64,000 nt of DNA, taken from contig CP136891.1 in the NCBI GenBank assembly GCA_034359265.1, positions 52,778,501 to 52,842,500 on the forward strand, read 5' to 3'. A program made the translations under genes and the position numbers. Source of the stretch: Canna indica. Its lineage: Eukaryota; Streptophyta; Magnoliopsida; Zingiberales; Cannaceae. The first letter of the stretch is position 1. Each line of letters opens with the position of its first letter. The notes below the pieces were generated by a model, which saw only the letters and a program-made list of their open reading frames with translations, ran no database searches and was not told the origin of the DNA. Positions 45,363 to 54,262 of this stretch are shown piece after piece.

Positions 45363-46523
45363 ACTTAAAATATTTATATTTAATTCAGCATTTGGTCCAT
45401 TTTATGACATTTATCATTTATTATTAAGTCTGCGTGCAGTGACGGAGCCAGAAATCAAATTGGAGGGGGGCAGACTTTCAAATGAACAAATACCAAATTA
45501 TCAACGATATTATTCTACATGAAAAAGCAAGCATTTTTGACAAAAATATAATTCATCACATCATATAAAAATTAATTGGAATCAAACAATCAAATAATGA
45601 AACCAACTTAAGCAATCAAGCAATTAAATAAAAATTGCTCTATAGTCCATTACATATATGTTTGCTTGATTTCTAAATAAAATGAAATCAAACAATCAAA
45701 CTAAATCAGTGAAATATGGAATCAAATTAAAATTAAACATGAAACTAAATGAAACATGAAATCAGGCGAGGAATCAAACTAAATGAAACATTAAAATTAA
45801 ACATGAATCAATTGAATCAAGCTTATGGAATCAAACTAAATGAAATCCTTACCTCAAATCCTCAATACCTCCGGACGAATGGACGACGGGACAATAGTCA
45901 ACAGATGGGGAGATGTCGGACGCGGGAGTGCGGGACGCCGGAGATGAGTTCATGACGCCGACTGGCTACTGGGTGGACGAGTAGAGGACGCCGGAGACGC
46001 AGCCAAGCCGGCCCTTCAGGCGAGGCGAGTGGGCAGACGCAGAGTCGCGGACGGTAGCCGTCTCTTTAGGCGAGGCGAGTGGGCGGACGCGGAGACGGCG
46101 AAGTCGTGGATGGTAGCCGGCTCTTCAGGCGAGTGGGCGGACGCGGAGTTACGGACTGCGTCACGGCAACCGGCTCTTCATGTGAGTAGACGCCGGAGCA
46201 CGCGACCGAGCGACGAGCGGTCGTCGATCGACACGACAGTCGACAGGAGATGGGGATAGGGGACTTGGGGAGTGATCGACGGCAGGACGAGGGGTTACGT
46301 ATCGGGAAAGAAAAGAAAAGTAAATGAAATTTGAGGATAGGGGGATAATTTTTAAAATAGAGGGGGGCAAAACCGTCAAATATATATATATATATATATA
46401 AGAAAAAAAATAAAAATTGAATGGGGGGCAGCTCCTGCAAGAGTAGCTCCGCCCCTGTCTACGTGGCTGTTATGCATGAGTTAGGCTTCAGAGTATTTAC
46501 ACATACTCAGTCGGGGCGTGACA
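45363..46523 (+). repeat. 3' LTR remnant of the Gypsy element, split by hAT copy B
   Basis: Starts at the equivalent of 40097 in the left LTR (ATTTATATTTAATTCAGCAT), so roughly the first 2 kb are gone. It ends GTCGGGGCGTGACA at 46523. Confidence 0.85.
45437..46457 (-). mobile_element. Non-autonomous hAT element, copy B
   Basis: 1,021 bp. Ends CAGTGACGGAGCCAG and, on the other strand, CAGGGGCGGAGCTACTC. 8-bp flanks TCTGCGTG (45429-45436) and TCTACGTG (46458-46465) match at 7 of 8, and the intact LTR (TGTACGTGG near 40158) shows the empty site. It carries the same minisatellite as copy A at 45990-46190, reversed. No transposase. Confidence 0.88.
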
Positions 46524-47468
46524 TTTAGTTTAATGAAATAAAATCATAAAGAATAAGAATAAATAAGATATCAAAAATACAAAAAATAGTGTTTCCATAT
46601 TCGGTTCACACTAGGAAATAGGAATAGACCAAGAGTAACTATTATTTTATTTTATTAGCATAAAGAAGCGAAATGACCAAAATATTTTTGTTTATAATAT
46701 TGAAGGTAATTATAATTTTGGTCCCCCAAAATATCATGTTTTTTTTCGTTTGGTCCCTCAATTTTAAAAACTTTCCGTTTAGTCCATCAAAAATTATTTT
46801 CGTTTCTGTTTGGTCCCTCCGTTAACTTTTCGTTAACTTTTGATGTTAAATGCCAACATGGAATGCTGACATGGATTAAAGATGGACTAAACGGAAAAAA
46901 TAAAATATTTTAAGAGACTACATGGAAAAAATATATATTTTAATAATTTAAAACATAACAATATACATTTTAATAACCTAAAGCATAACAATATATAATT
47001 ATGTTTTAGGTTATTAAAAAAATATTTTTTCCATATAGTTCTTTAAAATATCTTTTTTTTTGTTTGGTCCCTCTTTAGTCCATGTCAACATTCCATGTTG
47101 GCATTTAACATCAAAAGTTAACAAAAAGTTAACGGAGGGACCAAACGAAAACAAAAATAATTTTTGAGGGACCAAACGAAAAGTTTTTAAAAATGAGAGA
47201 CCAAACAGAAAAAATATAATATTTTAGGGGACCAAAAATATAATTAAGCCAATATTAAATATTTATACTCAAATTAGTGTGTTGTATTATAATTCGTTCT
47301 AATTAGTAACAATATAATAAAAACATGAATTAGTATAGAAAAAATTATTAATTTTAAAAATAAAAATTATTATTAATCTATTCCTTATATAATAAAACTT
47401 GATGAAGGTATCAGAAGCCATTGTTAAGAATAGATAGAGACACGTAATATTTTATGGTAATGAATGAT
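46524..47468 (-). repeat. Upstream flank of TFIIB-like unit 2, remainder
   Basis: Continues the unit 2 flank after the Gypsy insertion and is interrupted by a Mutator-like MITE (46705-47250). It stops in GGTAATGAATGAT, where the CACTA derivative begins. Confidence 0.8.
46705..47250. mobile_element. Mutator-like foldback MITE, 9-bp TSD AATATTRAA
   Basis: 546 bp. Inverted ends GGTAATTATAATTTTGGTCC and, on the other strand, GGCTTAATTATATTTTTGGT. The arms extend about 200 bp (TTTGGTCCCTC and CCATGTTGGCATTTAACATC in both orientations). Flanks AATATTGAA (46696-46704) and AATATTAAA (47251-47259) form a 9-bp duplication with one mismatch. The uninterrupted sequence at 36889 (GATAATATTAAATATTT) confirms the empty site. 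Confidence 0.85.
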
Positions 47469-47840
47469 CACTACTAGAAAAATGGGCATCAGCAACGGCT
47501 GATTCCGTTGCTGAGCCGTTGCTAAAGATCATCAGCAACGGCCGGAGCCGTTGCAATGGAGCCGTGGCAGAAACTCGCGTTGCTGATAACTTAGCAACGG
47601 ATCAGCAACGGCCGCTCGGGCCGTTGCTACAAATATTATCAGCAACGGTTTTGCCACGGACACGGAGCCGTTGCGGATAACATTAATAGCAACGGCCGCT
47701 GAGTCCGTAGCAACGCCATTAGTAAAATCCCGTCGCTAAGCCGTTGCTGTAGGTCATCAGCAACGGCTTTTGATACACTTTTAGCAACGGCTTTCCCACG
47801 GACGGCTGTGGGAAAGCCGTTGCTGATGATGTGAACCTGG
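47469..47840. repeat. CACTA subterminal repeat block, left
   Basis: Direct and inverted copies of ATCAGCAACGGC / GCCGTTGCTGAT, a likely transposase-binding array. The matching block is at 49885-50281. Confidence 0.9.
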
Positions 47841-48092
47841 TAACGAACAAATTTCAAATTTCAAATTTCCATTGATACATTGATACATTATCTGATACAT
47901 AACTCACACACCCATACACTCATACACACATCACAAATATACCAAGATATACATCAAAACAATTATATTTATATTGATAATTATCCACGATAGTATAAAA
48001 ACTATTCAAATGCAAAATTGAAGTATCAATATCCAAACAAAATAAATTAAACAAGTCCAATATCTCAGTAACAAAGTCAATATAAAAAAATC

Positions 48093-48395
48093 TCACGATG
48101 ACGATGGAGGATGGCCTGGATCATATGGCGGGGTCTGGAGTGCTTGAGTGTACACCGGCGTGGACTGACTCGAGGACGATGGATTAGATGATGCCGAAGA
48201 GATGCCTACTTCGGGATGACCTGACATGTTGCGTAGCATAGCATGCATCTCCGCCATCATCTGACTCTGACGCGCGACCGTCTCCTCTAGAGTCCTTATT
48301 CTGCTACTACTATCATAACTGGATCTAGAGGTGGACGACCGCTCACCAGCGATCGGAGGGGTCGGTGCCCCAAGTGGCCCTAGTACGGCTCGCGC
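48093..48395 (-). pseudogene. Inverted duplicate of the CACTA gene's last exon
   Basis: On the minus strand: HARAVLGPLGAPTPPIAGER, then IRTLEETVARQSQMMAEMHA and QSTPVYTQALQTPPYDPGHP, nearly the same protein tail as 49266-49583 on the plus strand. It is part of the duplicated arm and has no upstream exons on this strand. Confidence 0.85.
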
Positions 48396-48418
48396 ATGCA
48401 CGGGGCATGGCCTACGTG

Positions 48419-49583
48419 GTCTCACGTGCCTAGCGAGCACGTCGACATGTTATGGCGCGAGTTTGAGGCACGTATTATTATTATTTTTTACATGCATGAT
48501 GATATATTAATATTGGTACTGATATTATTATTTTGCAGGCTCGCTATACATGGGCCGAGGATCAGAGGCCCTTCATTTACGCTGCCTGGGAGGCTATTTC
48601 CCGGGCAAGGTACAACGGGCAGCTGGGGCAGGCTCGGTCCCAAGCGATGGCCCGAGCTGGGACCACTAACATCGCGGAGACTCGGGGATACGGCCCCGGT
48701 TGGATTACTCCGGATATATGGGACCAGCTCGTGGGGATATGGTCGACGGATCGATGGCAGGAGGTTTCTCGGAATGCGGCTAGAAATCGCATGTCGGGGG
48801 GAGCAGCGCGTCACACCGGCGGCTCTGTTGCATTTGCAGTGCACGCGAACCATATGGTAAGTATATCTTTTAATTATATATTTTATTTGTTATTATGTGT
48901 ACTAATTAATGTATTTGTTTTGTAAATGTAGACGACAGTGTCGGATGATGGGACTGTCCAGCGACCCTCCCCGATGGCGGTGTTTGAGCGGACTCACCGT
49001 CGAGCACATGGGACGGGGGAGTACATCGACAACCGCGCTGCATACATTATGGTAATTATATATTTATTTTAATTATTCATTATATATTTATAATTTAAGT
49101 TTTATGATAAATATTAAACAAAAAATCAAACTCGAGTAGGAGACCTACAGCCAGACGGTGGTGCAGCGCGGGGGTACCCCCGAGGACTTTGACGCAGCAT
49201 CGTGGGTCGAGGCCGCAGGTGGCTGGGACCATGGCCGCGTATATGGCTTCGCAGATAGTGGTCATGCGCGAGCCGTACTAGGGCCACTTGGGGCACCGAC
49301 CCCTCCGATCGCTGGTGAGCGGCCGTCCACCTCTAGATCCAGTTATGATCATAGTAATAGGATAAGGACACTAGAGGAGACGGTCGCGCGTCAGACTGAG
49401 ATGATGGAGCGTCAGAGTCAGACGATGGCGAATATAGAAGCTATACTACGCAACTTGTCAGGTCATCCCGAAGCAGTCATCTCTTCGGCATTATCTAATC
49501 CATCGTCCTCGAGTCAGTCCACGCCGGTGTACACTCAAGCGCTCCAGACCCCGCCATATAATCCAGACCATCCTCCATCATGA
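48419..49583 (+). CDS. CACTA (En/Spm) accessory protein, plant transposase_24-like, four exons visible
   Basis: Exons at about 48419-48471, 48539-48856, 48932-49051 and 49140-49583, joined by introns with GT/AG ends (GTATTATT...TTTGCAG, GTAAGTAT...AAATGTAG, GTAATTAT...GAGTAG). Recognisable pieces: VPSEHVDMLWREF, AARNRMSGGAARHTGGSVAF, MAVFERTHRRAHGTGEYID, then EETVARQTEMMERQSQTMAN (coiled coil) and a Ser/Pro-rich tail ending DHPPS. I recognise this as the Ptta/En/Spm-type protein that accompanies CACTA transposases and probably binds element ends. Its 5' exons and any DDE transposase are missing, so this copy cannot mobilise itself. Confidence 0.7.
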
Positions 49584-50281
49584 TCGTGAGATTTTTTGTT
49601 TGGATATTGAACTTGTTTAACTTATTTTGTTTGGATATTGATACTTCAATTTTGCATTTGAATTATTTTTATACTATCGTGGATAATTATCAATATAAAT
49701 ATAATTGTTTTGATGTATATATGTTGGTGTGTTTGTGATGTGTGAATGAATGTGTATGAGGTGTTTGTGATGTGTGAATGAATGTGTGTATGAGGGTATG
49801 GGTGTGTGAATTATGTATCAGATAAATGTATCAATGTATCAATGGAAATTTGAAATTTTCAAATTTTCTGGTTGCAGGTATACGTCATCAGCAACGGCTT
49901 TCCCACGGGCGTCCGTGGGAAAGCCGTTGCTAAAAGTGTATCGAAAGTCGTTGCTGATGACCTACAACAACGGCTTAGTGATGGAGTTTTACTAACGGCG
50001 TTGCTACGGACTCAGCGGCCGTTGCTATTAATGTTATCAGCAACGGCTCCGGGTCTGTGGCAAAACCGTTGCTGATAATAGTTTTAGCGACGGCCCGAGC
50101 GGCCGTTGCTGATAATGTTTTGAGCGACGGCCCGAGCGGCCGTTGCTGATCCGTTGCTAAGTCATCAGCAACGCGACTTTCTGTCACGGCTCTATTGCAA
50201 CGGCTCGGCCGTTGCTGATTCTCTTCAGCAACGGCTCAGCAACGGCATCAGCCGTTGCTGATGACCATTTTTCTAGTAGTG

Positions 50282-50319
50282 CGCTTGCATTCCCAGCATA
50301 ATATGTCCTTGTCCGCCAT
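50282..50319 (-). pseudogene. TFIIB-like start, unit 3 (13 codons left)
   Basis: ATG at 50319 encodes MADKDILCWECKR before the CACTA end cuts it off. Sequence around it equals unit 1, and no stop is seen in what remains. Confidence 0.75.
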
Positions 50320-51606
50320 CAGAATAAAGTCTCTGCCGTCTCGTCTTCCTCTGCATTTGAAGAGACGAAGTTAATTATCTGTCTGATCTCGAATAGATAG
50401 TTAGAGTCTTGGAGAGAAAGTGATAGTTAGATAATTATCTCGCTCTTGAAGAGATGAAGTTAGAGTCTTTGAGAGAAAGTGAAAGGGAGGGGAAGATATT
50501 TATAAGCGGTTGAACATCGTCAAATCAGTAAGAAACAAAAACCAATAACGAATTGGACCGGATTAATAACAAAATTAGTTCTACTTAGTTTTAAGTACAG
50601 TTACCTAAAATTAATCGTTTATGATAATTCGATTATCTTATGTAATTATTATACCACAACTATATAAGGTATTTTATCTTATGGGATACTAACAACGTTA
50701 CATAATGTTATGTTTTATATTATGTAAAAATTACATAAAACATAAATATTATAAATAACTTTAATGCATATATCTCTAAAAAAATAAAAAATAAAAAGTT
50801 GTAAAGTAAAACATTTTAATATCGTTTCAAAGGTTATTGCACTAACACATTTTTCAAAGTAATTTTTAGAGAGTTTGGTTGAATGAAATAAAATCATAAG
50901 GAATAAAAATAAATAAGATATCAAATATACAAAAAGTAGTTTTTCATATTTGGCTGACACTAGAAATAGACCAAGGGTAACTATTATTTTGTTTTTGTTA
51001 GCATAAAGAAATAAAATGGCCAAAATATTTTTGTTAATAATATTGAATATTTATACTCAAATTAGTGTCTTGTATTATAATTCTTTCTAATTAGTAACAA
51101 TATAATAAAAACATGAATTAGTATAGAATAATTGATAAATTTTAAAAATAAAAATTGTTATTGATCTATTCCTTATATAATAAAGGATAAATTATATTGA
51201 CCTCCTCCGAGATTTAATAAAGTTACAATAACCTCCCCTCACGAGAGTCTTAGGAATAGATAGAGAATGATATCCCGATGTTTATGGTAATGAATGATAT
51301 TATCCATTTATTAGGAATAATACTTTTTGTTTATTCCTTATAAATAATAATAATAAAAAGTTTTGGCATTAGTAATATTATTTTGTTCTTCCACTATACA
51401 GACCCATCCAACCAAAGAGCTCATCACGAAAATCTTCTTTTATTATAGAGATAGTACATGTTAAAATTAAATTAAGAACAAAACTTCATCGCATTGAAAA
51501 TATAAATATAATAAAATTAAGAACAAAACTTCATCACATTATAGAGATAGTAGGTTAAGAGGTTATTATCAATGATCAACTAGCTAGCTAGTATATATTT
51601 TAGTCC
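50320..51606 (-). repeat. Upstream flank of TFIIB-like unit 3
   Basis: Parallel to 36160-37340. A short extra segment near 51185-51245 (CCTCCTCCGAGATTT...CTCCCCTCACGAG) is absent from the other units. No gene inside. Confidence 0.85.
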
Positions 51607-51979
51607 TACCATTACAACAAATTGGACAGATGGGAACATCTTTTTTCTCTCTTAAGGACGCTCTTTTGTGTCGCTAATTAACTCACCGACGCAATTTACA
51701 AGCATCTCAATTCATTATGTCTCGAAAAATATTCGAGACACAAAGGCCTGGTGTCAGTGATTTCTAGCAAAGACGCATTTTAGTTGCGCCTCTAATGCAA
51801 CTCGTGGCGCTTTTATTAATGGCGGTGGTGATTTTTGACAAAAACGCTTTCTAGTTGCGCTTAGGGATGAAATTAAGCAAAAGAGCCGAGCCTGAGCTAG
51901 GCCTTGGCCCAGCTCGGCTCAATTATATTTTAAGCCCGAGCCAAGCTAAGCCTTAACTTACTAGAAACTGCATCTCCGA

Positions 51980-52037
51980 GGGCGGGGGGGGGGGCGGAGG
52001 GGAGGGGAGGAGAGGGGGGGGGGGGGGGGGGGGGGGA
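51980..52037. repeat. Poly(G)-rich tract
   Basis: Almost uninterrupted G over 58 bases (GGCGGGGGG..., GGAGGGGAGGGG..., then about 24 G in a row). No known subterminal repeat of this type; possible G-quadruplex or assembly artefact. Confidence 0.9.
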
Positions 52038-52052
52038 GCGAACGACACAGGG

Positions 52053-52843
52053 GCGGCGCCACACTGGTGACTCCGTGTATTTTGCGGTTCGTGAGCGTCG
52101 TATGGTATGTATAATTTAATTATTTTTAATTAAATTATATTTTATGTATAATGATACTAATGTATTTGTTTTCTAATGTAAGACGCGTGTGGCGGAGGAC
52201 GACACTGTCCAACGCCCGTCGATGATGGAGGTGTTTGACCGTACTCACCGTCGTCGACGAGGAGCAAGGGACTACATTGATAGCAGAGTCTCGATCATAA
52301 TGGTAAGTAGTTATGTCTATTTGATTTACACAATATTTATTTATAGTTTATATATATTTAAAATATAAACACGTGTAGGAAACATATACGAGGATTGTGA
52401 TTGGGCGTGGAGGCACACCGGAGAATTTCGACGCAGCAGCTTGGGTGGAAGCCTCAGGTAACTAGGAGCACGATCGTGTTTATGGCTTTGCAGACAATGG
52501 CCATGCATGCGTCGTGCTCGGGCCACTTGGGGCACCGACCCCTCCGGCTGTGGGTGAGCGGCCCTCGACATCCTGGGTGCAAGACCATAGCCGGATAGTG
52601 GCCTTGGAGTCGGAGCTCACCCAGCAGAGATAGGCAATGGAGGAGCAAAGGCTGGCAATGGAGGAGCAGAGACGGACGAATGAAGAGTTGAGACAGACGA
52701 TGCAGAACATGCAGGCACTCCTTACTCAGATTGTGTCTTACTCTAGCCTTCTTCCGATGATGTCGCGGGCGTTGTCCTCCTCGACCCAATCGACGCTTCC
52801 AACCCAGTCGCTGTCGACTCCACCGCCTCCACCGCAGCCATGA
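52053..52843 (+). pseudogene. CACTA accessory gene (transposase_24-like), broken
   Basis: Exons at about 52053-52104, 52182-52301 and 52379-52843, in the same positions as in the copy at 48.5-49.6 kb: HTGDSVYFAVRERRM, MMEVFDRTHRRRRGARDYID, GRGGTPENFDAAAWVEASGN. TAG after EASGN (about 52462) and TAG after QQR (about 52631) disrupt it. A heptad-rich stretch (MEEQRLAMEEQRRTNEELRQ) and a Pro-rich tail follow. The first exons are lost in the poly(G) tract. Confidence 0.75.
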
Positions 52844-53129
52844 GATTTTGGTTTTTTATATTTTATTTATATTTTGATACTTGTTTGTATACTGATAGTT
52901 GTTTATATACTTATGGTTGTATATATATGATATTTTGATAATTGTTTACCTCCGGTTTGAGGCTTAGATTGAAGATATTTTTGTAAAACTTGTATGTTTA
53001 ATTTCAAATGCATGTGTATGATATTTTCTGGTTGTAATATGTGATTGAAAATAGATTGTAATATATAAATATCATTGTATACATGAATTTACAAAAAAAA
53101 TATTTTTTTTAATTACAGGATATACCTTC

Positions 53130-53411
53130 AGCCACAGCTTACCCTCGATCGACCGTCACTAAGCCGTGGTTGAAAGCTTATCGTAAATGGTTGATGGCCT
53201 AGGCAACACCAAATATCACGGTTGTTAATAGTATCATTGACGGATCGAAGCCGTGGCTGATGTGTTTTTATCAGCCATAGCTTACCCACGGTCGACCGTC
53301 ACAAAGCCGTGGCTGAAAGCTTATCGTAAATGATTGATGGCCTGGGCAGCACCAAATATCACGGTTGCTAATAGTATCACTGACGGTCCGAAGCCGTGGC
53401 TGATGTATTTG
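53130..53411. repeat. 141-bp tandem duplication in the nested CACTA right arm
   Basis: CAGCCACAGCTTACCC...GCCGTGGCTGATGTGTTTTT at 53130-53270 is repeated at 53271-53411 with few changes. Shorter GCCGTGGCTGA / GTCACGGC repeats continue to the terminus at 53638. Confidence 0.88.
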
Positions 53412-54262
53412 TATCAGTGACAGTTGCCTACAACCATCACTGATGTGTTTAAATTAGCGACAACGCTCGTGGCTATCGCTGATGATTAGTTATGATGGCT
53501 GGGAGAGGCCGTCACAACTTATCTGAGACGCGCACATCAGTGACGGCATTTTGTCACGGCTAATGCCGTTCGTGATAGTTGTCACCGACGGTTCATCCAC
53601 GGCTTGAGCCGTCGGTGATGACGACAATTCTAGTAGTGTATGCATATACATGCATCCATATTTATAATCAAATAGTCAAGTTCATTTTGAGAAGTTTTTA
53701 ATGTGTGACTATTGTTGCATCCCATATAACCAAATGGGAAGTTATTTTTGAGAAGTTTCCAATGTGAGACTATTGTTGCATCTCATATAATCAAATTGAG
53801 ACGCTATGGAAAAATGCGTCCCTAATTGGGAAAATTGAGACACCATGAAAAAAATGCATCCCTAATTTTTGAGACGCTCAAAATAAAGCGCCCCTAATTG
53901 GAAAAAAAATTGAGATGCTATGATAAAATGTGTCCCTAATTATAGTTGAGAAAATGACACTTTTTAAAACGTCTCAAATAACGAGGATTTTAGAAAAATC
54001 GACAATGTTAATAAAAGTATTTCCAGAATTATGTCATTAAAACACTCTTTTTTTTGTAGTGTACTAAACCCTCAAATATCTGGAGAACCAAGGAAGGTCA
54101 TCATATTATATATATCTATAAATAGATATCAATCCAGACTTTTCTCTTACCATGCATAGGTATATATATGACACATAATATCATATTACGTGATCCACAT
54201 TTGTTCTTAACTTTGCTTATTAGTTTGTTTTGCTCAGTGGATGAATTAACAAATTAATTATA

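Larger units (their letters stand above)
38059..46523 (+). mobile_element. Deleted Gypsy LTR retrotransposon with nested insertions, TSD TTTGG/TTTAG
   Basis: The left LTR is 38059-40241; the right LTR survives only as its 3' part (45363-46523). Both end GTCGGGGCGTGACA. Flanks are TTTGG (38054-38058) and TTTAG (46524-46528), and the intact flank of unit 3 (GAGTTTGGTTGAATG, near 50870) shows the empty site. Only gag remains inside; pol is deleted. Nested are a solo LTR (40701-43491), a foldback (44397-45227) and a hAT (45437-46457). Confidence 0.9.
47469..50281 (+). mobile_element. CACTA transposon derivative with two copies of the same arm, no TSD
   Basis: 2,813 bp. Both ends open CACTACTAGAAAAATGG. 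The terminal 0.9-1.0 kb at each side are inverted copies of each other (47469-48395 and 49265-50281), including subterminal CAGCAACGGC repeats and the 3' end of a transposon gene. Flanking 3-mers GAT and CGC do not match. Between the arms is a plus-strand spliced gene of the En/Spm type. Confidence 0.88.
51958..53638 (+). mobile_element. Nested CACTA element, right half
   Basis: The right terminus reads, on the other strand, CACTACTAGAATTGTCGTCA. A possible left terminus (CTTACTAGAAACTG near 51955) is too decayed to trust. It contains a broken copy of the same En/Spm-type gene as 48419-49583 and right-arm repeats. Confidence 0.7.
51610..54061. mobile_element. CACTA element with TSD TAC, containing a second CACTA element
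   Basis: Left end CATTACAACAAATTGG (first CAC decayed to CAT); right end, on the other strand, CACTACAAAAAAAAGAG. TAC flanks both (51607-51609, 54062-54064), the 3-bp CACTA duplication. Subterminal repeats: GACGC-rich at 51650-51890 and GAGACGC / GCGTCCCTAATT at 53790-53990. The interior has been replaced by another CACTA element ending at 53638. Confidence 0.75.

Noticed and set aside
48396..48860. A single 154-codon plus-strand frame covering the exon at 48539-48856
   Set aside because: It reads through an intron in a different phase. The spliced frame matching the En/Spm-type protein is preferred.
47469..50281. Ordinary CACTA insertion with a 3-bp TSD
   Set aside because: Flanking triplets GAT and CGC do not match, both arms are the same, and the host flanks are not contiguous in the duplicated unit.
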